From contig NC_011566.1 of NCBI RefSeq assembly GCF_000014885.1, forward strand, positions 1,736,001-1,800,000: DNA of 64,000 bases, written 5' to 3'. The DNA is from Shewanella piezotolerans WP3. Its GTDB lineage: Bacteria > Pseudomonadota > Gammaproteobacteria > Enterobacterales > Shewanellaceae. Made by a program: the position numbers and the translations under genes. Shown piece after piece: positions 17,437 to 26,145 of the stretch; the first letter of the stretch is position 1; every line of letters starts with the position of its first letter. The notes below the pieces were generated by a model, which was not told where the DNA came from, made no database searches, and was given only the letters and a program-made list of their open reading frames with translations.

Positions 17437-17634
17437 ATGGGACTTAAATGGATTGACTCACAAGACATTGCACTAGAACTTTTAGAACATTATCCGGATA
17501 TAGAACCTGAGACTATTCGCTTTACTGATCTTTGTGAGTGGGTGATCAAACTAGCGGCATTTGACGATGATCCTAATCATTGTAATGAACGAGTATTAGA
17601 AGCAATCCAAGCTCGCTGGATAGATGAGAAGTGA
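17437..17634 (+). CDS. iscX: Fe-S assembly protein IscX
   Basis: A 65-residue acidic protein of the IscX/YfhJ family that binds IscS and iron and modulates cluster assembly. It contains the usual WIDSQDIALELLEHYPDIEP start and LCEWVIKLAAFDDDP. GATGGGGTAGGGC precedes the ATG. Unlike in E. coli it is cut off from fdx by a terminator and a MITE, so it must have its own promoter or be expressed from one within the element. Confidence 0.94.
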   Translation: MGLKWIDSQDIALELLEHYPDIEPETIRFTDLCEWVIKLAAFDDDPNHCNERVLEAIQARWIDEK

Positions 17635-17663
17635 GACAAATTGTCATCAATGGTTTAGGTCGA

Positions 17664-17679
17664 TGTGATCTAAATCATG
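17664..17679 (+). promoter_or_regulatory. CRP-like site upstream of the 56-codon gene
   Basis: The core TGTGATCTAAATCATG within GATGTGATCTAAATCATGT resembles the CRP consensus TGTGA-N6-TCACA, with one good and one degenerate half-site. Its centre is 50 bp upstream of the FNR box. Confidence 0.55.
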
Positions 17680-17714
17680 TAACTTGTGTTCTAATAAATG
17701 AAAGAAACGTAGGA

Positions 17715-17728
17715 TTGATCAACATCAA
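17715..17728 (+). promoter_or_regulatory. FNR/EtrA box upstream of the 56-codon gene
   Basis: TTGATCAACATCAA is an exact match to TTGAT-N4-ATCAA, the FNR (EtrA in Shewanella) consensus. If it acts from -41.5, transcription would start near 17763, with TAGGCT at 17751-17756 as a weak -10, 70 bases before the ATG at 17833. Confidence 0.7.
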
Positions 17729-17832
17729 GTTCACTCACTTTGTTTAATTTTAGGCTAGTTAAATAGAAAGCACTTTACTGAGCGTTAAGGTAAAAGTGAT
17801 ATGTTTCAGCCGTTAAACAAAGGGACGTCAAT

Positions 17833-18003
17833 ATGAGTAGGTTTTTATTACTTGCTACTGCTTTACTCACTCCAACTCTAGCATTTGCACATGAAGGCCA
17901 TGGTGGAGTTGGCTTGTTTCACCATTTTATGGATCTAGCGCCTGCCCTGGCATTGTTAGTTGTCATTGCTGCGGGTGTAATGTGGGTTAAAAATCGTAAG
18001 TAA
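17833..18003 (+). CDS. 56-residue secreted or membrane-anchored His-rich small protein
   Basis: A short gene with a good Shine-Dalgarno (AAAGGGACG). The product has a signal-peptide-like N-terminus (MSRFLLLATALLTPTLAFA), then HEGHGGVGLFHHF with four His in the exposed part plus the first, then a second hydrophobic helix (LAPALALLVVIAAGVMWV) and a basic end NRK. The likely topology is periplasmic His-rich loop and C-terminal membrane anchor. CRP-like and FNR boxes lie upstream, suggesting control by respiration. I do not recognise a family; metal binding is inferred only from the histidines. Confidence 0.75.
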   Translation: MSRFLLLATALLTPTLAFAHEGHGGVGLFHHFMDLAPALALLVVIAAGVMWVKNRK

Positions 18004-18218
18004 CCCTATCTAATAGGGAGCTTGTTTATTCACGAAGCGATATGTTTGAAGCCATATTTAGACCACACTCAGCATTGAACTGTGATCCATTTGGCTTTTC
18101 TGTATTTATAAAACCGACTTATCTCTATTTGATAGCACTATAAGGGTAGGCAATTAGGCATTAATTTCGTATAATCCGCGCGAAATTAAAACCCGTTTAT
18201 CTAAGAAGGAAGCTTTTC

Positions 18219-18650
18219 ATGGCTATCGAACGTACTTTTTCTATCATTAAGCCTGATGCTGTTGCAAAAAACCACATTGGCGCTATCTACAACCGTTTTG
18301 AAACTGCTGGCCTGAAAATCATCGCTTCTAAAATGGTACACCTAAGTCAAGAACAAGCAGAAGGCTTTTACGCTGAGCACAGCGAACGTCCTTTCTTTGG
18401 TGCACTAGTAGCATTTATGACTTCTGGTCCTATCATGGTTCAGACACTTGAAGGCGAGAACGCTGTTCTAGCACACCGTGAAATTCTAGGTGCTACTAAC
18501 CCAGCTGAAGCTGCGGAAGGTACTATCCGTGCAGATTTCGCTGAAAGTATTGATGAGAACGCTGCACACGGTTCTGATTCAGTTGCTTCTGCTGAGCGCG
18601 AAGTTGCATACTTCTTCAGCACTGAAGAGCTTTGTCCACGTACTCGTTAA
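18219..18650 (+). CDS. ndk: Nucleoside diphosphate kinase
   Basis: A 143-residue enzyme that balances nucleoside triphosphate pools via a phosphohistidine, His117 in NAAHGSDS. It begins MAIERTFSIIKPDAV and has the nucleotide-binding segments RPFFGALVAFMTSGP and ATNPAEAAEGTIRADF. AGAAGGAAG precedes the ATG and a terminator follows. Its place after the isc operon matches the E. coli neighbourhood. Confidence 0.97.
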   Translation: MAIERTFSIIKPDAVAKNHIGAIYNRFETAGLKIIASKMVHLSQEQAEGFYAEHSERPFFGALVAFMTSGPIMVQTLEGENAVLAHREILGATNPAEAAEGTIRADFAESIDENAAHGSDSVASAEREVAYFFSTEELCPRTR

Positions 18651-18672
18651 TACGAGGCGTTGCTAAGTTTGG

Positions 18673-18699
18673 AAAAAGGAGCCTTGTGGCTCCTTTTTT
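18673..18699 (+). terminator. Rho-independent terminator after ndk
   Basis: AAAAAGGAGCC pairs with GGCTCCTTTTT over the loop TTGT. Confidence 0.88.
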
Positions 18700-20136
18700 A
18701 TGGGCGTTTTTTCTTGCAACTAGGAAAAGGGTAGCAACCATTATCATAGACTATGTTTAGCTCAAATGGCCCGTTGCTTCTCTTGCCGATATCTACAGTA
18801 ATTCAGTTTTTACAAGAGCAATAATTTCCTGTTCGATCTGTATCAGCTCAAAACCACCATATAGATGCAGACTAGACAATGAATCGCTATATTAACTGAA
18901 TCCTCTCTTTACACTGACCTCATCTATTATACCAATAGCATTAAGTATCTGCTCATTCACGGGGCTCTCAAAGCACTGAAGGTAAGCTAAAAACTTGAAG
19001 CTAATGGTTATCCTTCTACTCTGGCATCCTGCTCTGTTCTGCCTCCTGTACCAATGCAGTCGTATACCAAGCGATTTTTACAGTAAAATACATGCTCAGG
19101 TATCGTCAGCCGCCCAAGGAGAAATGCTCCAGCATTACATTTTAGCTTCAAATTAGATCATAAGCGGATAAGCATTCTTTCTATCAATGTGTATTTAATT
19201 GGAAAGCTTAAGCGCTTCTGAATTGATTAAATACTTAATGTAATTACTCATTAGAATACTTACGTAGACCCTTTTCTCAATTCCGCACCTTAGTTTTTCA
19301 TTTTTATTTTGAATCAGTGTAACCATATCTTTACATGTTTGAAAGGCCTTCTAGCAAGGGCTACACGAGACAATTCCAGTTTAAAAATCAACATTTCAGG
19401 TTTAAGTTCTTGTAATCTGGCATTTATAAAGTGGTTTGGAACAACGAAATTAGAGAGGGGAAATAAGAAACGTTCATTTCATGTTTGTTCTTGTTGGTAT
19501 TAAACCATGTGTCACCCATTCTATTTTTAATACAGCTTCATTACAACTTGCTAGCACCATTTTTACAAAAGGCATGAGTTTGTATTGTTATTTCTGTTGG
19601 TTATTTAAGCGGTATTTTGGTTTGAATTGATTGTTATTTGTTTTCTATTTGTTTTGAATCTACTTTTTTTGCCTGAATATTGTATACCAAAAGTTTTTGC
19701 TTTATTAGTTAATATAGATGTTTGAAGGATGTTTTTTGTTTATCAGTTTTTAAAATTTATTTTATTGCTTGGGTTGACTGCTGGTCAATATTATTGCTAG
19801 GCGAAATATTGTTAGGCTTGTTGATAGTTTGATATTTAATCAGATGTTAAAATTAATACGCTTTGTTATGTTGCAGGTTTGGTTGTGTTTATAAGTTAAC
19901 TTATAGCTTCCTTTGTTTAAGTTGTTGAAAGTTATGTGTTATTACTTATTTTTGTTGTTTATTGTCTTTTGTGAACTGTATCAATTTATATCAATAAGGT
20001 TATTATTTTGTAATAAAGCTTGACTCTTTTTGTGGTATTTAACAGTATTGACGCCAAGAAGTTAACTTCTTATTAATAACAAAACAAAAAATATAACTAT
20101 TCCTGCATTTGTTGTCGGGATTTGAAGGGGAAAAAT
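18700..20136. other. 1.4-kb gene-free stretch before the TonB-dependent receptor
   Basis: No convincing gene was found; the one frame of about 64 codons (19309-19503) has no family resemblance or good start. The part 18929-19250 is a decayed MITE. From about 19550 to 20100 the sequence is strongly T-rich on this strand, with many TTTG and TTGTT runs, and looks like a long 5' leader or promoter region of the receptor gene. TTGACT at 20020-20025 is a possible -35. Confidence 0.6.
18929..19250. mobile_element. Decayed MITE of the ATACCAAT family
   Basis: The left end ATACCAATAGCATTAAGTAT and right end ATACTTAATGTAATTACTC resemble the ends of the 427-bp elements at 31887 and 61244. The interior keeps short shared pieces (GCTAATGGTTAT, CTCTGGCATCCTGCT) but is otherwise diverged and about 100 bases shorter. 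Confidence 0.6.
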
Positions 20137-22896
20137 ATGAACTCGTTGACCTTAACTGCAAGCGCTATACGCAAAAGTTTTATAGCGGTTGCTGCAAGTA
20201 GTGTCGCTTTATCGGGGTTTGCTTTGGCTGATGACGCTGTAGAAGGAAATACAGCGGAAGAGAAAGTTGAACGTATACAAGTTACTGGTTCACGTATTAA
20301 GCGTGCTGATATGGAAACATCTAGTCCAGTAAGTGTGATTGATGCTTCTGCAATTATCGCATCTGGTGCTACATCTATTGATGATGTTCTACAGAAAATG
20401 ACTGCATCAGGTGGCGCGATGACTAACGCCGCAGTTAATAACGGCTCTGGTGGTAACGCCCGAGTTAACTTACGTGGGCTCGGCTCAAACCGTACTTTGG
20501 TATTGGTAAACGGTCGCCGTATGATTGCATCAGGTACTGGTGCTGCTTCATCTGTTGATTTGAACACTATTCCAGTATCAATGATTCAACGTGTTGAAGT
20601 ACTTAAAGATGGCGCATCTGCAATCTATGGTACAGACGCAATTGCTGGTGTTGTAAACGTTATTTTAAAGCGTGATTTTGAAGGCTTTGAGATGAATGTT
20701 CAAACAGGCATGTCTGGCCAAGGCGACGCTGACGAAACGAGCATCGACTTCACTGTTGGTAACACATTTGATAAAGGCAACGTTGTCATTAACGCTCAGT
20801 ACACTAAGCGTGGTGAAGCGAGTCAAGCAGACCGTGATTTTTCAAACTGTCCAATCGCTGAAACCGGTGATGCTGGTGATAAGAGCCTTTACTGTGGTGG
20901 TAGTTCATACGCACAAGGCGGACACATTTGGGGCGATAGAAACCATGGCATCGTAGGTACAGGTGAAGATGGTGCTTACGCTATCGGAGACAGTGGTTAT
21001 TATGGTCACTATGTTGCAGGCGACGACGGCAAGCCAAAGTATGAGTACTTAGATCCGAATAAGACTGAAGCAGACTTAAGTGGTCGTGGTGGTGAATACC
21101 ATGATTTCACCAATGAAGATAAGTACAACTATTCAAAAGATAGCTACCTTTCAACTCCAATGGAGCGTTTGAATCTATCTTTCTCTGGAACATATGAGTT
21201 ATCAGATTCAATCATGTTCTTCTCTGAAGCAATGTACTCTAAGCGTTGGTCTGATCAGCAAATGGCGCCACAGCCTATTTGGAACAGCACTGCTTGGGCA
21301 TACGATTCTTCTTGGATGAATAAAGAGCTAGTTGGTTTAGTACAAGAAGGCGAAAAGTTAGATTATGGTCGTCGAGTGGTTGAATCAGGTACTCGTAACT
21401 TCTCTCAAGTTGTAGATACTGTTCGTGTAGTTGTTGGTCTTGAAGGTGAGTTCGACAATGGTTGGACTTGGGATGCATCATACAACAAAGGTAAGAACGA
21501 TTCAGTAGATACCCTTGCAAACCTGCATAACCTAGGCTCAATTAATGATGCAGTTTTAGATAAAAGCTTTGATCCATTTACTCAGTCTTCTTGGGAAGGT
21601 GATAGCATTGCTCCATATATCTACACTGAAATTAACAGTGGTGGAAGTGAGCTAGATATTGCAGCGGCAACACTATCAGGTGAGATCTTTGAACTTCCTG
21701 CAGGTATTGTTGGCTTCGCTGCAGGTTATGAGTTCCGTAAAGAATCTGCACATTTCACACCTGACTCGTTGACTTCACAAGGTCTTGCTAATGATCCACG
21801 CGTTGAAGCAACTGCTGGTTCATTTGATGTAAACGAAGCATATGCTGAGATAGCAATTCCATTATTGAGCGATCTGCCACTTGCACAACAGGTTGATCTA
21901 AGCGCTGCTATTCGTTACTTCGATTACAGCACGTTTGGTTCAGATAATACTTGGAAGCTTGGTTTAACATGGCGAATGACTGATGACTTGATGCTTCGTG
22001 GTGGTTTGTCTACTGCATTCCGTGCTCCAACTGTAAGTGAGTTATACGGCGGTAAGTCACCATCATTTGACCAAATCAAGCATCCAGCAACAGAGCAAAC
22101 ACAAGCTGAAGTAACTGTTGGTGGTAACCCTGATTTAACACCTGAAGAAGCTGATATCACTACCTTAGGTTTGGTTTACTCTCCAAGCTTTGTAGAAGGT
22201 CTATCTTTCACTGTTGATTACTACGATATTGAAATCAGTAACACAATTACTGCTGTAGATTCAAACTACATTGCTAACCAGTGTCTTGATGCAAGTGGTA
22301 ACAAGATTAATACTGATACAGCGCTTTGTCAGTCTTCTAATATCGAAATTGATGGTACTGGTCGCATCTCGTTTGACAATGGTTTACAAAACATCGGTCA
22401 GACAAATGCTGCAGGTTATGATATTAACGTAGCATATGTATTTGAAGGTTTAGGTTTAGATTGGAAAGCTGGCTTAGATACGTCGATTCTTGATAAATAT
22501 GTAGAATTCGATCAAGACGGTGTTGCTGTTGATTACCGTGGATACATCACTGGTGGTTCAGGTGCATACGCTAAGTTAAAAACTAACTTTAACCTAAGTG
22601 CTACTGGCGACAGCTGGAGTGCAACATACGAAGCGCGTTATATTGACGGAATGGATTCATTTGCATGTCAAGATGACCCATCAGATTGTTATGCTCCTAC
22701 AGTCGATAGCATCGTGTACCACGATCTATCAGCGACTTATGATGTAACTGATACTGTTCGTCTATCTGGTGGTGTAAATAACATCTTAGATGAAGATGCA
22801 CCTTATTACTCAGGTAATAATGACTCAAATACCGACCCGTACACTTATGACGTATTAGGTCGTTACTTTTTCGTAAGAGCAAGTGTTAAGTTCTAA
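20137..22896 (+). CDS. TonB-dependent outer-membrane receptor
   Basis: A 919-residue protein with a signal peptide (cleavage likely near GFALA/DD), a plug domain (VQVTGSRIKRADMETSSPVS-like start near residue 50, then NARVNLRGLGSNRTLVLVNGRR and VLKDGASAIYGTDAIAGVVNVI), and a beta-barrel ending in FFVRASVKF, with terminal Phe. These features are typical of the large Shewanella/Xanthomonas-type receptors that take up sugars, peptides or other organics; the substrate cannot be told. The ATG at 20137 has AAGGGG upstream. It stands alone, with a terminator after it. Confidence 0.93.
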   Translation: MNSLTLTASAIRKSFIAVAASSVALSGFALADDAVEGNTAEEKVERIQVTGSRIKRADMETSSPVSVIDASAIIASGATSIDDVLQKMTASGGAMTNAAVNNGSGGNARVNLRGLGSNRTLVLVNGRRMIASGTGAASSVDLNTIPVSMIQRVEVLKDGASAIYGTDAIAGVVNVILKRDFEGFEMNVQTGMSGQGDADETSIDFTVGNTFDKGNVVINAQYTKRGEASQADRDFSNCPIAETGDAGDKSLYCGGSSYAQGGHIWGDRNHGIVGTGEDGAYAIGDSGYYGHYVAGDDGKPKYEYLDPNKTEADLSGRGGEYHDFTNEDKYNYSKDSYLSTPMERLNLSFSGTYELSDSIMFFSEAMYSKRWSDQQMAPQPIWNSTAWAYDSSWMNKELVGLVQEGEKLDYGRRVVESGTRNFSQVVDTVRVVVGLEGEFDNGWTWDASYNKGKNDSVDTLANLHNLGSINDAVLDKSFDPFTQSSWEGDSIAPYIYTEINSGGSELDIAAATLSGEIFELPAGIVGFAAGYEFRKESAHFTPDSLTSQGLANDPRVEATAGSFDVNEAYAEIAIPLLSDLPLAQQVDLSAAIRYFDYSTFGSDNTWKLGLTWRMTDDLMLRGGLSTAFRAPTVSELYGGKSPSFDQIKHPATEQTQAEVTVGGNPDLTPEEADITTLGLVYSPSFVEGLSFTVDYYDIEISNTITAVDSNYIANQCLDASGNKINTDTALCQSSNIEIDGTGRISFDNGLQNIGQTNAAGYDINVAYVFEGLGLDWKAGLDTSILDKYVEFDQDGVAVDYRGYITGGSGAYAKLKTNFNLSATGDSWSATYEARYIDGMDSFACQDDPSDCYAPTVDSIVYHDLSATYDVTDTVRLSGGVNNILDEDAPYYSGNNDSNTDPYTYDVLGRYFFVRASVKF

Positions 22897-22914
22897 AGTG
22901 ATTTTTTAGACAAT

Positions 22915-22943
22915 AAAAAACCTCCTTAATAGGAGGTTTTTTT
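22915..22943. terminator. Terminator between the receptor gene and the DksA-like gene
   Basis: AAAAAACCTCCT / AGGAGGTTTTTT with a four-base loop lies between convergent genes; tracts on both sides allow action in both directions. Confidence 0.85.
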
Positions 22944-22981
22944 ATATCTTCGATTAATCAAAAGATAGACTCGATAATAAG

Positions 22982-23338
22982 TTAGTGGTTCAATCTCAGC
23001 TCTTGTCGGTGCTCACGCTTGTGCAAGTTATTACAGCTTAAGCATCGTTGTTCGAGAGGATCTGCAGCTAAAAGCTCCGCTTCGATATTCTCTTCACAGT
23101 CAGAGCACACGCCATACAAACCAATTTCCAGTTGGCAACGAGCAGCGTCCAGTTGCATCAACTTGAAAAATAATGAATGGTCGCATAAATGAGCTTGGGT
23201 CATTATCTCGATAAGCTCACACAGGGAATAATTATGCTGATCCATTAGCTTGGCTTGCAACTCTGGGTGCGCACCAATCTTCTGCCTTAACTCCAATTCA
23301 ATATCGGAAAGGGTTTGTTTGATTTGGTTCGTACTCAC
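22982..23338 (-). CDS. DksA/TraR-type C4 zinc-finger protein
   Basis: A protein of about 118 residues. An N-terminal coiled-coil-like region (IKQTLSDIELELRQKI ...) is followed by a C4 zinc finger, CSDC (near residue 77) and CLSC (near 97), as in DksA and TraR, which bind the RNA polymerase secondary channel. It lacks the full DksA length. The start is uncertain: GTG at 23338 has AGGCAG upstream and was chosen; an in-frame GTG at 23365 would add nine residues but has no ribosome binding site. Its regulatory role is inferred from the family only. Confidence 0.8.
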   Translation of the reverse strand: MSTNQIKQTLSDIELELRQKIGAHPELQAKLMDQHNYSLCELIEIMTQAHLCDHSLFFKLMQLDAARCQLEIGLYGVCSDCEENIEAELLAADPLEQRCLSCNNLHKREHRQELRLNH

Positions 23339-23453
23339 GGTTCTGCCTACAATTATTGATTTCACGGTTTATCAGTCTAAACGCGTTACAATTGCAGGTA
23401 ATGACTAAGATCAAATCAGCGGGCATTATTACTAATAATTACCAATTATTCTG

Positions 23454-24410
23454 TTAATCAAGCTGTTGATGGTACAGATTGGTATTAGCGGTTTGCAGAA
23501 CATGAATAATTTCTTCAGCTGTCTTAAAGATCCTAAGCTCACGAAATAGCGTATCAGCTTCAGGATATTGGCGGTTGAGGTAGTTGAACCACTGTTTAAT
23601 TCTAGCTGGGTAATAGGTACTTTTACGGGCGACAAGTTCGCGATTGGTGTACTCAAGCATCAATGCCAATGATTGCTGCCATGTGTAAGGCGCTGCACCT
23701 TTAATACTTGCAGCCAAGTTAGGTAATGATATCGCGCCGCGACCAACCATGATGCTGTCACAACCGGTAAGCTCCATACAACGACGTGCGTCATCGACAT
23801 TCCATATCTCACCATTAGCAATCACCGGAATAGGCAGCTTTGCATTTATATCGGTGATGTACTCCCAGTAAGCTGGTGGTTTATAACCGTCAACTTTACT
23901 TCTTGCATGTACTGCGAGCTCACTCGCCCCCGCTTCATATATTGCTTGGGCATTTTCCATATAAAGAGACTTATCGTTAAAACCAAGACGGATTTTAGCG
24001 GTAACAGGATGCTGCTCTGGTACCGCCTCACGCATGGCCTTAACTACGTTATAGAGCTGTTCAGGGTATTGCAGCATTACAGCTCCCCCGTTACTGCGAT
24101 TGACCATTTTGGCAGGGCAGCCAAAATTAACATCAACCCCTTTTGAGCCCATCTCTATCGCTCTAATAGCATTTTCTGCCATCCAACCAGGCTCTTGACC
24201 TAGTAATTGCACTCTAACAGGCGTTCCTGATGCCGTTTCACCATTGGTTTTAAGCTCAGGACAGATCCGATAAAACACTTTCTCTGGCAATAACTGATCA
24301 ACGACACGTACAAATTCGGTCACCATTAAATCGTAGGGATTAATAGCAGAAAGAATTTCACGCATTAAATCATCAACAACACCTTCCATAGGCGCCAAAA
24401 TTATTCGCAC
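23454..24410 (-). CDS. dusC: tRNA-dihydrouridine(16) synthase DusC
   Basis: A 318-residue flavoenzyme that reduces uridine 16 in tRNA. It starts (GTG) MRIILAPMEGVVDDLMRE and has the Dus signatures GVDVNFGCPAKMVN, with the catalytic cysteine, VTAKIRLGFND, and ELAVHARSKVDGY. The C-terminal part matches the DusC length and pattern better than DusA or DusB. It is read divergently from the hvf cluster. Confidence 0.94.
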   Translation of the reverse strand: MRIILAPMEGVVDDLMREILSAINPYDLMVTEFVRVVDQLLPEKVFYRICPELKTNGETASGTPVRVQLLGQEPGWMAENAIRAIEMGSKGVDVNFGCPAKMVNRSNGGAVMLQYPEQLYNVVKAMREAVPEQHPVTAKIRLGFNDKSLYMENAQAIYEAGASELAVHARSKVDGYKPPAYWEYITDINAKLPIPVIANGEIWNVDDARRCMELTGCDSIMVGRGAISLPNLAASIKGAAPYTWQQSLALMLEYTNRELVARKSTYYPARIKQWFNYLNRQYPEADTLFRELRIFKTAEEIIHVLQTANTNLYHQQLD

Positions 24411-24792
24411 AGAACTACACTCATCAAGTTTAAAAGGCGCTGCATTCTACATCATGCGCTCTGTGGTACCAAACGAAAGCGAGTTTGGCGTGAGCTAAAA
24501 TCGAGCTAATTCCGTATTGATAGCAGGCAGTATGTTTTTTGTTCAACCAATAACCATAACTTAGCAGGCTTTTATTCACGGTTGGTATATATCAAATATA
24601 ACGAAAACTGGCGTTGAACTGTGGCTAATAGATATAAACAATGTTTGCACTATCAGCTTTTTTGCGCCATAAATGTGATAGTTGTAGAAAAAATGAAATT
24701 AAATTGTTGGTGCTCAGGTCTCTTTAAGCAAGCCAGCAAAATACATTGTTGGTAACCGAAATACTGTAGATTAAATCAAGAAGGAAGATATT
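24411..24792. promoter_or_regulatory. 382-base intergenic region between dusC and hvfA
   Basis: No gene is visible. It must hold divergent promoters. An inverted repeat ACTATCA (24649-24655) / TGATAGT (24676-24682) is a possible operator, and AAGGAAG before the hvfA ATG is its ribosome binding site. I could not identify a convincing ECF-sigma promoter, although related clusters in other bacteria are controlled by ECF sigma factors. Confidence 0.4.
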
Positions 24793-25230
24793 ATGAAACT
24801 AGTTAATAAGACTGCTGTTACTGTTGCTGTTGGCGCTGTTGTTCTTGGAAGCTCTTTGGCTGCATCTGTTCAAGCAAGCCCATTTGGCTTTAGTGAAATG
24901 CAAGCCGGTTACCAGTTAGTAGAAGGCGAAGGTAAGTGTGGTGAAGGTAAGTGCGGCGCCGATAAAAAGAAAGCCAAAGAAGGTAAGTGTGGCGAAGGTA
25001 AATGCGGCGAAGATAAAATGAAAGCCAAAGAAGGTAAGTGCGGCGAAGGTAAATGCGGCGCCGATAAAATGAAAGCCAAAGAAGGTAAGTGTGGCGAAGG
25101 TAAATGTGGCGGCGATAAAGCTAAGTCAAAAGCCAAAGAAGGTAAGTGTGGCGAAGGCAAGTGCGGCGGCGACAAAAAAGCGAAGAAAGAAGGCAAGTGT
25201 GGTGAAGGTAAATGTGGTGGTTCTAAGTAA
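24793..25230 (+). CDS. hvfA: HvfA/bufferin-type RiPP precursor with twelve EGKCG motifs
   Basis: A 145-residue exported precursor. Residues 1-29 form a signal peptide (MKLVNKTAVTVAVGAVVLGS ... VQAS), and residues 46-145 consist of six units of 13-19 residues, each with two EGKCG motifs and a Lys-rich linker: twelve motifs and twelve cysteines, none elsewhere. In Haemophilus HvfA and in bufferins, the DUF692 enzyme modifies cysteines of such motifs into heterocycles that bind copper. The next two genes are exactly that enzyme (DUF692) and its partner (DUF2063). Copper buffering is inferred from these families. Confidence 0.9.
   Translation: MKLVNKTAVTVAVGAVVLGSSLAASVQASPFGFSEMQAGYQLVEGEGKCGEGKCGADKKKAKEGKCGEGKCGEDKMKAKEGKCGEGKCGADKMKAKEGKCGEGKCGGDKAKSKAKEGKCGEGKCGGDKKAKKEGKCGEGKCGGSK
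24928..25227 (+). repeat. Tandem 51-bp-type repeat coding for paired EGKCG motifs
   Basis: Six direct repeats: units 1-3 and 5 encode 17 residues (51 bp), unit 4 encodes 19 and unit 6 encodes 13. Each starts GAAGGTAAGTGTGGCGAAGG or a close variant. The high similarity between units suggests recent expansion by slippage or unequal crossing over. The repeat also opens a long meaningless frame on the minus strand. Confidence 0.93.
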
Positions 25231-25250
25231 GCTTTCTACTTAGTGAAACG

Positions 25251-25277
25251 GGGTCAGCGTTTGCTGGCCCTATTTGT
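25251..25277 (+). terminator. Hairpin between hvfA and hvfB, possible partial terminator
   Basis: GGGTCAGC (25251-25258) pairs with GCTGGCCC (25263-25270), with one G-U pair and loop GTTT, and is followed by the imperfect U tract TATTTGTT. It could lower expression of the enzymes relative to the precursor. Confidence 0.55.
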
Positions 25278-25308
25278 TAATTCAACCCAAAATTGACGGG
25301 CTAGCAGT

Positions 25309-26145
25309 ATGACAAATAAAGGACAAGTGGGTCTCGGTCTTAGACGAGAAATGTTGGATGAGTTTTGCCAGGGTGTTCCACCTGGGATAAACTTTTTTGA
25401 AGTCGCGCCTGAAAATTGGATGACGCTTGGCGGTAAGTTTGGCCGTCAGTTTAGGGCATTAACAGAAAAGCATGAGTTCTACTGTCATGGATTGTCATTA
25501 TCAATTGGTAGTCCTGCACCGCTTGATGTGCAGTTTGTCAAAAACGTCAAAAGTTTTCTTGATCAACACCAGATAAAAATATATTCAGAGCATTTGAGCT
25601 TCTGTTCTGGCTCTGGGCATATGTATGACTTAATGCCTATCCCGTTTACAGGGGAAGCGGTGCAACATGTGGCTAAGCGGGTCAAGCAAGTAGAAGATAT
25701 AATTGAGCGACCACTTATATTAGAGAATGTTTCTTTTTATGCTGCTCCTGGTGCCGAAATGTCTGAGCTAGAGTTTGTCACCGCTGTATTGGCTGAAGCT
25801 GATTGTAAGATGCTGCTGGATGTTAACAATATATATGTTAACTCAATTAACCATCAGTATGATGCGCTGGAATATTTAAAAGCGATGCCAACTGATAGGA
25901 TCCAGTACTTACATATCGCTGGTCACTATGAAGAAGCTGAAGACTTAATGGTTGACACTCATGGTGCAGATATCATTGATCCTGTATGGAAATTGCTTGA
26001 AGCTTGCCATCAATATCACGGCGCTTTTCCAACGCTATTGGAGCGAGATTTTAACATTCCTGCGACCAGTGAATTAATGCTTGAGATTAATCAGATCCAC
26101 GATTATCAGAATCGCCATATTGCCAGTTTGAAAAGGAGGGCTTGA
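25309..26145 (+). CDS. hvfB: DUF692 multinuclear iron oxidase (HvfB/BufB)
   Basis: A 278-residue TIM-barrel enzyme of the DUF692 (MNIO) family, which oxidises cysteines in RiPP precursors using a two- or three-iron site. Likely ligand-bearing segments are FFEVAPENWM, YCHGLSLSIGSPAP, YSEHLSFCSGSGHMYDLM, LENVSFYAAPG, LLDVNNIYVNSINH and IAGHYE ... VDTHGADI. It follows the EGKCG precursor by 78 bases and overlaps hvfC (TGATG), so enzyme and partner are translationally coupled. The cluster assignment is strong; the product chemistry is inferred. Confidence 0.92.
   Translation: MTNKGQVGLGLRREMLDEFCQGVPPGINFFEVAPENWMTLGGKFGRQFRALTEKHEFYCHGLSLSIGSPAPLDVQFVKNVKSFLDQHQIKIYSEHLSFCSGSGHMYDLMPIPFTGEAVQHVAKRVKQVEDIIERPLILENVSFYAAPGAEMSELEFVTAVLAEADCKMLLDVNNIYVNSINHQYDALEYLKAMPTDRIQYLHIAGHYEEAEDLMVDTHGADIIDPVWKLLEACHQYHGAFPTLLERDFNIPATSELMLEINQIHDYQNRHIASLKRRA

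Noticed and set aside
19309..19503. 64-codon frame upstream of the TonB-dependent receptor
   Set aside because: No ribosome binding site, no recognisable product, and composition like the surrounding non-coding DNA.
24752..24760. GTAACC and CGAA as an ECF-sigma promoter for hvfA
   Set aside because: The two boxes touch each other, and a start at normal spacing from GTAACC would fall after the ribosome binding site.
24909..25196. Minus-strand frame of 95 codons opposite hvfA
   Set aside because: It is a by-product of the GC-skewed repeats in hvfA; its product is only a repeated Pro/Ser/Leu/His string.
24928..25227. CRISPR-like array
   Set aside because: The repeats are in-frame coding units of hvfA without unique spacers.
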